From an uncultured Lachnospiraceae bacterium (GTDB lineage: Bacteria; Bacillota_A; Clostridia; Lachnospirales; Lachnospiraceae), in the NCBI GenBank assembly GCA_910585855.1, contig CAJUGZ010000152.1:1-10420 (forward strand): a DNA stretch of 10,420 bases, written 5' to 3'. Below, piece after piece: positions 1 to 5,545 of this stretch (positions are counted from its first letter, which is position 1; the number at the start of each line of letters is the position of its first letter). The position numbers and the translations under genes are program-made. The notes beneath the pieces are model-generated. The model was not told where the DNA came from, made no database searches, and was given only the letters and a program-made list of their open reading frames with translations.

Positions 1-61
1 CTTACGCCTGTTTCGTTTCGGGCGAAATGAGGGCGAATTGCGCCCCGGTCTGTCCGGTTGG
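1..61. other. GC-rich intergenic stretch with small hairpins
   Basis: No gene is recognised here. The stretch is more GC-rich than the other intergenic DNA. It can form a hairpin GGGCG-AATTG-CGCCC at 31-45, and TTTCG at 11-15 or 16-20 can pair with CGAAA at 23-27. It lies beyond the terminator that ends the tcdA/glpK transcription unit, so it probably belongs to whatever is encoded left of the window. No RNA family was recognised. Confidence 0.3.
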
Positions 62-101
62 GAAAAAGAAAAGGCAGAAGTCTTAGAACTTCTTGCTTTT
101 T
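61..101. terminator. Two-way intrinsic terminator after tcdA
   Basis: A hairpin with stem AGAAGT (76-81) and ACTTCT (88-93), extended by GC (74-75) and GC (95-96) around a bulged T, is flanked by T-rich DNA on both strands. On the plus strand it runs into TTTTT at 97-101; on the minus strand it runs into CCTTTTCTTTTTCC (74-61). It lies about 100 nt beyond the tcdA stop codon, so on the minus strand it would end the glpK-tcdA transcript, and on the plus strand it would stop transcription entering from the left. A closely similar hairpin occurs at 10330-10358. Confidence 0.6.
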
Positions 102-195
102 GAAAACCGGAACAGCAGGCTGCCTACCATTTTCAAATCTGGCGTCCTCTGGCATCCTCCCTCCTCTCGTAAAATCAAAATTTTATCTTGTTCTT

Positions 196-885
196 CTACC
201 TCTGTTTTACTAGTTCCTTTATCACCTCTCCTGCAAGAATCAGTCCCGCAACAGAGGGAACAAAAGGCAGACTTCCCGGTACTGCTCCTTCCTGCAAAGA
301 AAGCGGCGGTTCTTTGGAATATACCACCTTTAGCCGCTCAATCCCCCGCTTTTTACACTCTCTGCGCATCACCCTAGCCAATGGACATACACTGGTCTGA
401 TAAATATCCGTCACTTCAAACCTAATCGGATCTTGTTTATTTCCCGTTCCCATACTAGAAATAATCGAAACTCCTGCACGCTGTGCCTGCTGTGCCAACT
501 CCAATTTTGCCGTCACGGTATCAACTGCATCTACTATATAATCATACCGTTTCAAATCATAATTCTCTGCATTTTCCGGCAGATAAAAAACCTGATAGGC
601 ATGAACCACCACATCTGGATTAATATCCAAAATCCGTTCCTTCATTACTTCTACTTTTGGTCTTCCTATCGTACTTACCATAGCAATAATCTGACGATTG
701 AGATTTGAAACACTGACACAATCAGAATCAAATAAATCTATCTCCCCTATTCCACCTCGTGCCAGTGCTTCCACTGCAAATCCCCCCACACCCCCTACTC
801 CAAATACTGCTACCTTTGATCTTTTCAGCCGCTCTACTGCCTCTTTCCCTATCAGCATCTCTGTTCTGATCCATGCCTCATTCAC
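196..885 (-). CDS. tcdA: tRNA threonylcarbamoyladenosine dehydratase TcdA (ThiF/MoeB/HesA family)
   Basis: E1-like ATP-dependent enzyme that cyclises N6-threonylcarbamoyladenosine at position 37 of ANN-decoding tRNAs to the cyclic hydantoin form; cytoplasmic. The N-terminal Rossmann fold shows the nucleotide-binding motif GVGGVG (residues 29-34) after the family-typical LIGKEAVERLK helix. It is followed by the acidic strand end LFDSD and the NLNRQ motif (61-65), and later by VDAVDT and SSMGTGNKQDP, both typical of TcdA (Bacillus YrvM) rather than of ThiF or MoeB. The frame is open to an ATG at 912, but I chose the GTG at 885. It has GGGAGG seven bases upstream (898-893) and overlaps the glpK stop as GTGA, the classic arrangement for translational coupling. 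That gives 229 aa, a little shorter than E. coli TcdA. No linked sulfur-carrier or molybdopterin genes are present, which also argues against MoeB/ThiF. Confidence 0.88.
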   Translation of the reverse strand: MNEAWIRTEMLIGKEAVERLKRSKVAVFGVGGVGGFAVEALARGGIGEIDLFDSDCVSVSNLNRQIIAMVSTIGRPKVEVMKERILDINPDVVVHAYQVFYLPENAENYDLKRYDYIVDAVDTVTAKLELAQQAQRAGVSIISSMGTGNKQDPIRFEVTDIYQTSVCPLARVMRRECKKRGIERLKVVYSKEPPLSLQEGAVPGSLPFVPSVAGLILAGEVIKELVKQR

Positions 886-2378
886 TCTTTTTCCTCCCAT
901 CCCTTTGCACATTTCACTGCTCTATGCCAGCCCTGCAGCCTGCGTTCTATCTCAGATGCTTTTAACTTTGGATCAAATACTTTCGAAACAATCCAATTCT
1001 CCCGAATCTCTTTTTTATCTTTCCAATATCCGACAGAAAGCCCCGCTAAATAAGCTGCTCCCAATGCAGTGGTTTCGATTGTCTGCGGACGCTGCACCTG
1101 TGCCTGTAAAACATCTGCCTGATACTGTAAAAGAAATTGATTTGCACTTGCTCCCCCATCCACTTTTAACGTCTTTAATTCTATTCCAGCATCCGACTCC
1201 ATTGCTTTTAAAACATCATATGTCTGATAAGCAAGCGATTCCAAAGCAGCCCTTACAAAATGAGCCTTTTTTACACCTCTTGTCAATCCGACAATCGTAC
1301 CTCTTGCATAAGAATCCCAATAAGGCGCACCAAGCCCGGTAAACGCAGGCACTAAATACATTCCATTTGTATCTTCTACTTCTTTTGCCAACTGTTCCGT
1401 TTCTGCCGCATAACGAATCAGTTCCAGCTCATCCCTTAGCCACTGAATTACTGCCCCTGCAACAAATACACTTCCCTCTAATGCATACTCCACCTTTTTA
1501 TCCATCCCCACAGCAATCGTAGTAAGCAGTCCATTCTGAGAGGAAACCGCTTGTTCCCCTGTATTCATTAAAAGAAAACAGCCTGTCCCATAAGTATTTT
1601 TTGCCTCTCCCGACTCAAAACAACACTGTCCGAAAAGTGCAGCCTGCTGATCCCCGGCAACTCCGGTAATCGGAATTTCTGCTCCAAGTATTGTACTGTC
1701 TGTCATTCCAAACAGTCCCGAAGACTCTTTTACCTCTGGAAGCATACAGCTTGGAATATTCCATTTTTGCAGCAATTCCTGATCCCAGCATAAATCATGA
1801 ATATTGTAGAGCATCGTGCGGGAAGCATTGGTATAATCCGTAGCAAATACCCGTCCTTTTGTTAAATTCCAAATCAGCCATGTATCTACTGTACCAAATA
1901 AAAGTTCACCACGTTCAGCTCTGCTTCTTGCTCCCGGCACATTCTCTAAAATCCAGGCAATCTTCGTAGCAGAAAAATAAGCATCTGCAATTAAACCAGT
2001 TTTTTCTCGAATTACCGAATCAAATCCTTCTGCTTTTATCTTATCTATCATAGAAGCTGTTCGTCTGCACTGCCAGACAATCGCAGGATAAACAGGATTT
2101 CCGCTCTTTTTATCCCATACAATCGTAGTTTCCCTTTGATTGGTAATACCAATTGCAGAAATCTCCTTTGCAGAAATTCCAGCTCTGCCCAATGCCTCTG
2201 CCGCTACCCCAAGCTGTGATGACCAAATTTCTCTGGGATCATGTTCTACCCATCCTTGTTTCGGATAAATTTGTGTATATTCTTTCTGAGCTATACTGAC
2301 AGCAGTTCCTGATCGATTAAATAAAATACAACGGGAACTAGTCGTTCCTTGATCCAATGCCATAATAAATTTCTTCAA
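882..2378 (-). CDS. glpK: Glycerol kinase (FGGY family)
   Basis: ATP:glycerol 3-phosphotransferase; phosphorylates glycerol in the cytoplasm to sn-glycerol-3-phosphate for lipid synthesis or catabolism. Its 498 aa is the normal family length. Visible landmarks: N-terminal phosphate-binding MALDQGTTSSR (6-16); glycerol-site residues R82-E83 in ITNQRETT, W102 in VWQCRR and Y134 in ADAYFSATK; catalytic D243 in GVAGDQQAALFGQ; the GTG turn at 264-266; and the adenosine-site VDGGAS (407-411). The start is a TTG at 2378, with AAGGAG nine bases upstream (2393-2388). An ATG at 2363 in the same frame lies too far from the ribosome site. The activating His found in the flexible loop of many Firmicutes GlpK proteins (E. 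faecalis His232 region, YHFFG) is absent: the loop reads MTDSTILGAEIP (225-236). No glpF, glpD or glpO lies next to it; tcdA is coupled downstream. A repeat copy (2415-2601) sits 36 nt upstream of the start and would be part of the mRNA leader. Confidence 0.96.
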   Translation of the reverse strand: MKKFIMALDQGTTSSRCILFNRSGTAVSIAQKEYTQIYPKQGWVEHDPREIWSSQLGVAAEALGRAGISAKEISAIGITNQRETTIVWDKKSGNPVYPAIVWQCRRTASMIDKIKAEGFDSVIREKTGLIADAYFSATKIAWILENVPGARSRAERGELLFGTVDTWLIWNLTKGRVFATDYTNASRTMLYNIHDLCWDQELLQKWNIPSCMLPEVKESSGLFGMTDSTILGAEIPITGVAGDQQAALFGQCCFESGEAKNTYGTGCFLLMNTGEQAVSSQNGLLTTIAVGMDKKVEYALEGSVFVAGAVIQWLRDELELIRYAAETEQLAKEVEDTNGMYLVPAFTGLGAPYWDSYARGTIVGLTRGVKKAHFVRAALESLAYQTYDVLKAMESDAGIELKTLKVDGGASANQFLLQYQADVLQAQVQRPQTIETTALGAAYLAGLSVGYWKDKKEIRENWIVSKVFDPKLKASEIERRLQGWHRAVKCAKGWEEKE

Positions 2379-2393
2379 TTTTCATCACTCCTT

Positions 2394-2427
2394 CTATTTA
2401 AAAATAGGTGTACCAAACGGGGACACC
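2394..2427 (-). promoter_or_regulatory. Small hairpins in the glpK leader beside the ribosome site
   Basis: Two short inverted repeats lie between the repeat copy and the glpK ribosome site. One is the AT palindrome CTATTT-AA-AAATAG (2394-2407), touching AAGGAG. The other is GGTGT (2407-2411) paired with ACACC (2423-2427), which overlaps the 3' border of the repeat. In the minus-strand mRNA either could influence access to the ribosome site. This is a sequence observation only; no known regulatory RNA class is recognised. Confidence 0.3.
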
Positions 2428-2601
2428 AAAAGCCGAATGGAGATCTATTCCGAGCCCGCTTACGCTTAGCATTTCCTATTTTCATAGCGGACACTAAGAT
2501 GCTAAAACACAACAACACATCATCTAAGTGCCGAAGGGAAATGATGACCCTGCATAGATCTCCATTCGGCTTTCGGCTGTGTACTCCAGACCGAAAAAAT
2601 T
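2415..2601 (-). repeat. Palindromic repeat copy 1 (sense strand minus), upstream of glpK
   Basis: One of four copies of a repeat with conserved core and locus-specific inverted arms. Arms: 2426-2448 and 2554-2576, 23 bp with a single mismatch that is G-U on the minus strand. Read on the minus strand, the core contains GGGTCATCATTTCCC, then (T/C)CGGCACTTAG, a variable inner hairpin (plus-strand AGATG 2497-2501 with CATCT 2521-2525, enlarged 19-nt loop), GTGTCCGCTA, GGAAATGCTAAGC and GCGGGCTCGG. This copy has five extra bases between CGCTAT and GGAAATG and an expanded inner loop, so it is the most diverged intact copy. The outer 5' segment TTCGGTCTGGAGTACACAGC is shared with copy 4, as are the arms. 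It lies in the probable glpK leader. Confidence 0.9.
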
Positions 2602-2641
2602 ACAGCAAACAGTAAAATATTCATTATAATACTAAATATCA

Positions 2642-2677
2642 ACGGGAAATAATAATTTTATGCAGATCTATATTCCA
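2642..2677 (-). repeat. Decayed fragment of the palindromic repeat
   Basis: Read on the minus strand, this segment runs GAATATAGATCTGCA, then an AT-rich middle, then TTATTTCCCGT. It lines up in order and spacing with the 5' arm and first conserved block of copies 1 and 4 (GAATGGAGATCTATGCA ... TCATTTCCCGT), with mostly C-to-T or G-to-A type differences. Further match beyond 2642 (GATATTTAG against GGCACTTAG) is too weak to claim. Probably an old, eroded copy in the same orientation as copy 1. The alignment was done by eye. Confidence 0.5.
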
Positions 2678-2774
2678 ACTCATTCTATATATTCAGTAAT
2701 ATACTTTTTATTGCTTTTTAATATAATAATGTATTTTTGAATTATAAGTAATCCATAAAGCATAAACTTACTTT

Positions 2775-2804
2775 ATTATAATCTCATTTATCCAAAAAGC
2801 ACAA
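2775..2804 (-). promoter_or_regulatory. Candidate sigma-A promoter for glpK-tcdA
   Basis: On the minus strand a perfect -10 box TATAAT (2780-2775) lies 18 bases after a weak -35 TTGTGC (2804-2799). It would give a leader of about 390 nt that contains the decayed fragment and repeat copy 1 before glpK. A second TATAAT at 2628-2623 has no good -35 box. In DNA this AT-rich, chance matches are likely. Confidence 0.35.
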
Positions 2805-2851
2805 TACTTTTTATTTATATATAAACTTTATTTATTACAATTTTATTAGAA

Positions 2852-2894
2852 GTAGCAAGAACACTCGTGACTTTAGTCATGAAAGGATTGCTAC
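2852..2894 (+). mobile_element. Nested hairpin resembling an IS200/IS605-type end (remnant)
   Basis: A 43-nt imperfect palindrome: outer arms GTAGCAA (2852-2858) and TTGCTAC (2888-2894) are perfectly complementary. The inner stem TCGTGAC (2865-2871) pairs with GTCATGA (2876-2882) around a TTTA loop, with one G-T pair that is a wobble only on the plus strand. The inner CGTGACTTTAGTCATGA motif resembles the hairpin near the right end of Firmicutes IS200/IS605 elements carrying tnpB, as I recall it. No tnpA or tnpB coding sequence is present, so at most this is a solo end or a miniature derivative. It could also be an unrelated hairpin. Confidence 0.35.
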
Positions 2895-2975
2895 GATATA
2901 GTAAATATAGTGGGAGGTTCAGGAAAATATAGAAAATACACAATAGAATAATAAAAGAAAAATTTACAAAAATAT

Positions 2976-3145
2976 TATTTTTCCGGCTGGCAGGCATAGC
3001 TGAAAGCGGAAAGAAAGTCTATGAAGGGTCATCATTTCCCGTCGGCACTTAGACGCTGTATTTTAGCGTCTTAGTGTCCGCTACGAGGAAATGCTAAGCG
3101 AGAGCGGACTCGGAATAGACCTTCTTTCCGCTTTCAGCGTCCCCC
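2976..3145 (+). repeat. Palindromic repeat copy 2 (sense strand plus), at the bsh 3' end
   Basis: Arms at 2999-3022 and 3115-3138 are 24 bp with a single mismatch; their sequence (GCTGAAAGCGGAAAGAA...) is unlike copies 1 and 4. The core carries GGGTCATCATTTCCC (3026-3040), an inner hairpin AGACGC (3051-3056)/GCGTCT (3066-3071) with loop TGTATTTTA, GTGTCCGCTACGAGG (3074-3088) and GGAAATGCTAAGCG followed by AGAGCGGAC. The upstream border TTCCGGCTGGCAGGCATAGC is a diverged form of the copy 1/4 border; the downstream border is GCGTCCCCC. The element ends directly against the bile salt hydrolase stop codon (3146-3148), so bsh mRNA would carry its antisense strand as the immediate 3' untranslated region. 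Confidence 0.9.
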
Positions 3146-4126
3146 TCAAATCTTATTTTGCATATAAATTTGTTCCTCTGCAATTGGTGCATATTTTATC
3201 AAACTGCTCCCTTCTAAATCTTCCCTATGCATATCTATCGCCGTAATTTGATGATTATTATATGAAGTATAATAGTAAATCCCTTTTGTAGCATTACAGC
3301 AGCAAGTATAAATACTTATCTCATATTCCCCATTTTCCAGACGGCAACATCCCCTCTGCTGATCGACAGAATTAAGAATATGGAAAAACTGGCTTACACT
3401 TTCCTTTTCTCCGCTCCCAGAAACAGAATTCATCTTAACAAAAGAAGCTCTTATAAATCTAGACTGAGAAGACAAATCCCCCGGAAGCCCTAATGCACCC
3501 ATGCCTCTGCTATATGGTTTTAATTCTATATTCGGAAAAGCCCGATTTCCTAATGATTGATTTGACAAATACATATAGTTATTTAAAGCAAAAAGCTGTT
3601 TGTCAAATGTAGGATTATTTGTTAGAACTCCCACCGGGTTTTGATACAATTTTAATCCGTCTTTGGTTGATTCTACAGTAATAGATTCTGTACTGTCTGA
3701 AATAATCCAATGCAGTTGTGCAGTGGGCAGTTTTGGACTAAATGCCGCATCCCACAGATTTAGATTTTCCAATAAATCCTGTGCTTGTTTTACAGTAGCA
3801 CACTGACCTAAAATCCATGAAATCAACTCAAAAGAAGCAATATTATCCTTCCCTTCTGTTTTTTTCCAATAGACAGCATTTCCTACAAAATTTAATCCCG
3901 CCATACCTAAACCTTTTTCATTTACTGCTTCATAATATAAAGGACAATCATCCTCTATATGTGCCATACCAATCATAGCATAATGGGTATCCATCGTTCC
4001 CTTTTCTAAAAAGCGAAACGGATAATGACGTGGCGTTATTGTTACCTCTTCTCCATAAGAAAATTCATAATCTAATGTACGTCCAAAATAAAAATCTTCT
4101 GTTTTGTAGGTAGCGGCAGTACACAT
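3146..4126 (-). CDS. bsh: Bile salt hydrolase / choloylglycine hydrolase (Ntn-hydrolase)
   Basis: Cleaves the amide bond of glycine- or taurine-conjugated bile acids; cytoplasmic, with no signal peptide. The N-terminal nucleophile Cys2 directly follows Met1 (MCTAATY) and becomes the mature N terminus after Met removal. This fixes the start at 4126 rather than nine codons upstream, and AAAGGAG (4140-4134) sits seven bases before it. Other active-site landmarks of the family: R16 and D19 (FGRTLDYEFSYGE), N79 (AGLNF), TNNP (169-172) and R223 in LPGDLSSQSRF. Its 326 aa is the full family length. These motifs, with YSRGMGALGLPGD and ESVSQFFHIL, place it with Gram-positive bile salt hydrolases rather than penicillin V acylases, though substrate cannot be proven from sequence. 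It lies 61 nt downstream of the GH105 gene and may share its transcript; repeat copy 2 abuts the stop codon. Confidence 0.93.
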   Translation of the reverse strand: MCTAATYKTEDFYFGRTLDYEFSYGEEVTITPRHYPFRFLEKGTMDTHYAMIGMAHIEDDCPLYYEAVNEKGLGMAGLNFVGNAVYWKKTEGKDNIASFELISWILGQCATVKQAQDLLENLNLWDAAFSPKLPTAQLHWIISDSTESITVESTKDGLKLYQNPVGVLTNNPTFDKQLFALNNYMYLSNQSLGNRAFPNIELKPYSRGMGALGLPGDLSSQSRFIRASFVKMNSVSGSGEKESVSQFFHILNSVDQQRGCCRLENGEYEISIYTCCCNATKGIYYYTSYNNHQITAIDMHREDLEGSSLIKYAPIAEEQIYMQNKI

Positions 4127-4187
4127 AAATTCTCTCCTTTCTGCCAATATCATTTTCTACTATATAATATATATTTTTACCACAAAA

Positions 4188-5252
4188 CTAGTTTTCATGC
4201 GTTTCTGCCATATCTTTTACATCCATATTTGGTACTGTTAATACAGCCCCTAAAAAAGCTAATGCCAATCCCTGCCCCCAGCCTTGAATCCAATTTTTCG
4301 GAACATTTCGATAACCATCTCGATCCTTCATAACGGCTGTTCCTCCTGATACATTCATAACCCGTCCATCTTCTGTAATATTTTCTAATATGCCATCAAG
4401 TGCTTTTTGTACATATTTTGTATGCAAAGGATTTTCATTTCCAATCATAGCTGCTGCAATTCCTGCCGAAGCAGAAACTTCCTCATAAGACTCCGAATCA
4501 TCTAAAATAGTCCTCCAAAGCCCATTTTCAGTCTGCAGTAATTTTATTGCTGCAAGCTGATCTCGAAGAGAACACTCAATATCCATACACTGCGGATAAA
4601 GATACCAATCCGGCAGTTGTTTCTTTACCTGTGACATAGTATAAGCTGCCCAGCAATTTGCCCGTCCCCAATAAAATCCTGACATATGATCCTGATTGAT
4701 ATGGCTATAACCATGATACCATAGACTTGTCTTTTCATCCTGCAGATACTTAATATGCCAATAATACTGATTCAACGCATCATTAATCAAATCGGAATCC
4801 CTTAACTTTGCACCAACCCGAAGCAAAAAGAAAGCCGCCATAAACAGTGTATCTGCCCAAGCCTGCTCTGGAAAATCATTTTTTGTTGAAACAGTATGCT
4901 GCAAAACTCTATCTCCAAAACGAAGAGCATCCTTTTGCAGATACTCTGCTTTGCTCATTACAATATCCCAATACTTCTGCTCTTTCGTAGCCTCATAAAG
5001 AGTAATCATAGCATGTCCCATTGCACACGCATTGACCGTCCAATCCGGCAAACCCATTTTTAAATATTCCTCTGTCCAATCCACCAGCATATCCAAATAC
5101 TCTTTTTTTCCAGTTACCTCATACGCCTTTGAAACACCATAATAAGCAACCCCACAAGGCCAATCCCATATCATATCCATTGTCATCGTCTTACGAACAA
5201 CTGCATCTATTACCTCCAAAATCTTTTCCCTATCATACCTTAATCTCAACAT
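4188..5252 (-). CDS. GH105 unsaturated glucuronyl/galacturonyl hydrolase (YteR/YesR type)
   Basis: Hydrolyses the terminal 4,5-unsaturated uronic acid from oligosaccharides released by polysaccharide lyases, acting by hydration of the double bond. No signal peptide, so cytoplasmic. The (alpha/alpha)6-barrel family is recognised from WDWPCGVAYYGVSKAYEVTG near the N terminus, catalytic D134 in QAWADTLFMAAFFL (equivalent to YteR Asp143), H180 in LWYHGY, YWGRANCWAAY (195-203; the family usually has WGRGNGW), the SASAGIAAAM segment and the C-terminal GWGQGLALAFLG. Its 354 aa is close to YteR. Start ATG at 5252 with AAAGGG six bases upstream. The neighbouring LplB/LplC importer matches the B. subtilis pairing of yteR with the ytcQ-ytcP-yteP rhamnogalacturonan importer, so a pectic disaccharide is the likeliest substrate. 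Other unsaturated uronides (ulvan, glycosaminoglycan or arabinogalactan fragments) are possible. Confidence 0.9.
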   Translation of the reverse strand: MLRLRYDREKILEVIDAVVRKTMTMDMIWDWPCGVAYYGVSKAYEVTGKKEYLDMLVDWTEEYLKMGLPDWTVNACAMGHAMITLYEATKEQKYWDIVMSKAEYLQKDALRFGDRVLQHTVSTKNDFPEQAWADTLFMAAFFLLRVGAKLRDSDLINDALNQYYWHIKYLQDEKTSLWYHGYSHINQDHMSGFYWGRANCWAAYTMSQVKKQLPDWYLYPQCMDIECSLRDQLAAIKLLQTENGLWRTILDDSESYEEVSASAGIAAAMIGNENPLHTKYVQKALDGILENITEDGRVMNVSGGTAVMKDRDGYRNVPKNWIQGWGQGLALAFLGAVLTVPNMDVKDMAETHEN

Positions 5253-5279
5253 CTCTTACCCTTTCTTTTATCTATTTTT

Positions 5280-5307
5280 TTAATACTTATCTGATACAAA
5301 CAATCAA
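5280..5307 (-). promoter_or_regulatory. Weak candidate promoter for GH105-bsh
   Basis: Minus-strand TTGATT (5307-5302) and TATTAA (5285-5280) with a 16-base spacer match the consensus at four of six positions each. It lies 28 nt before the GH105 start codon, inside the left member of a direct repeat (5291-5316). Repeat copy 3 separates this gene from the ABC operon, so a promoter is expected in this short gap. The boxes themselves are weak. Confidence 0.28.
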
Positions 5308-5382
5308 AATTCAAAGAAACATTTTCTTTCGCTGCTTTTAAATCTTCTCTACCTACCTGATACAAACAGCTGAAATTCAAAG
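5291..5382. repeat. Direct repeat, 26 bp, period 66
   Basis: The segment at 5291-5316 (CTGATACAAACA, four differing bases, AAATTCAAAG) recurs at 5357-5382 with 22 of 26 bases identical. The second member contains the start of the left arm of repeat copy 3. The first member may therefore be the edge of an older or partial repeat insertion, or a duplication made when copy 3 arrived. Confidence 0.7.
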
Positions 5383-5515
5383 GGAGGTCTACGCAGGGTC
5401 ATCATTTCCCGTCGGCACTTAAGTGCTGTATTTTAGCACTTTAGTGTCCGCTACGAGGAAATGCTAAGCGAAAGCGGGCCCGAAGTAGACCTCCCTTTGA
5501 ATTTCAGCGTCCCCC
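5369..5515 (+). repeat. Palindromic repeat copy 3 (sense strand plus), after the binding-protein gene
   Basis: Arms at 5369-5392 and 5485-5508 are a perfect 24-bp inverted repeat with a sequence of their own (GCTGAAATTCAAAGGGAGG...). The core is that of copy 2: GGGTCATCATTTCCC (5396-5410), inner hairpin AAGTGC (5421-5426)/GCACTT (5436-5441) with the same TGTATTTTA loop, then GTGTCCGCTACGAGG, GGAAATGCTAAGCG and AAAGCGGGC. The downstream border GCGTCCCCC is followed by a tandem duplication of the arm end. It lies between the ABC operon and GH105; no other terminator is visible between the binding-protein stop (5546) and this element. Confidence 0.92.
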
Positions 5516-5534
5516 TTTGAATTTCAGCGTCCTC
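5495..5534. repeat. 20-bp tandem duplication of the copy 3 arm end
   Basis: CTTTGAATTTCAGCGTCC occurs at 5495-5512 and again at 5515-5532, a 20-bp period. The first unit is the outer end of the right arm of repeat copy 3 plus its border; the second lies outside the palindrome and ends 13 nt from the binding-protein stop codon. The left arm has no matching duplication on its outer side. Confidence 0.85.
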
Positions 5535-5545
5535 TATGAGATCTC

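Larger units (their letters stand above)
2602..2975. other. AT-rich non-coding stretch between two repeat copies
   Basis: About 370 nt of very AT-rich DNA with no convincing gene. A 60-codon minus-strand frame (2815-2997) lacks a credible ribosome site, runs through the hairpin at 2852-2894 and is rejected. The stretch holds a decayed repeat fragment (2642-2677), a promoter-like site for glpK (2775-2804) and the IS200/IS605-like hairpin. It looks like a landing zone for repeated and mobile sequences between two expressed units. Confidence 0.6.

Noticed and set aside
120..172. Possible repeat border (GGCGTCCTC, ACAGCAGGCTGCC) at the left end
   Set aside because: Resembles the border words of the repeat family but has no core and no paired arms; too short to separate from chance.
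2349..2615. Plus-strand open frame of 88 codons
   Set aside because: It runs through the glpK start and repeat copy 1; its C-terminal part is translated repeat, also seen in the frame at 9668-9868. No ribosome site.
2815..2997. Minus-strand open frame of 60 codons with a hydrophobic stretch
   Set aside because: The AT-rich DNA explains the hydrophobic residues. It crosses the palindrome at 2852-2894 and the border of repeat copy 2, and no ribosome site precedes it.
4127..4153. Nine-residue extension of the bile salt hydrolase
   Set aside because: The enzyme needs Cys immediately after Met1 as the N-terminal nucleophile, and the ribosome site lies within the extension.
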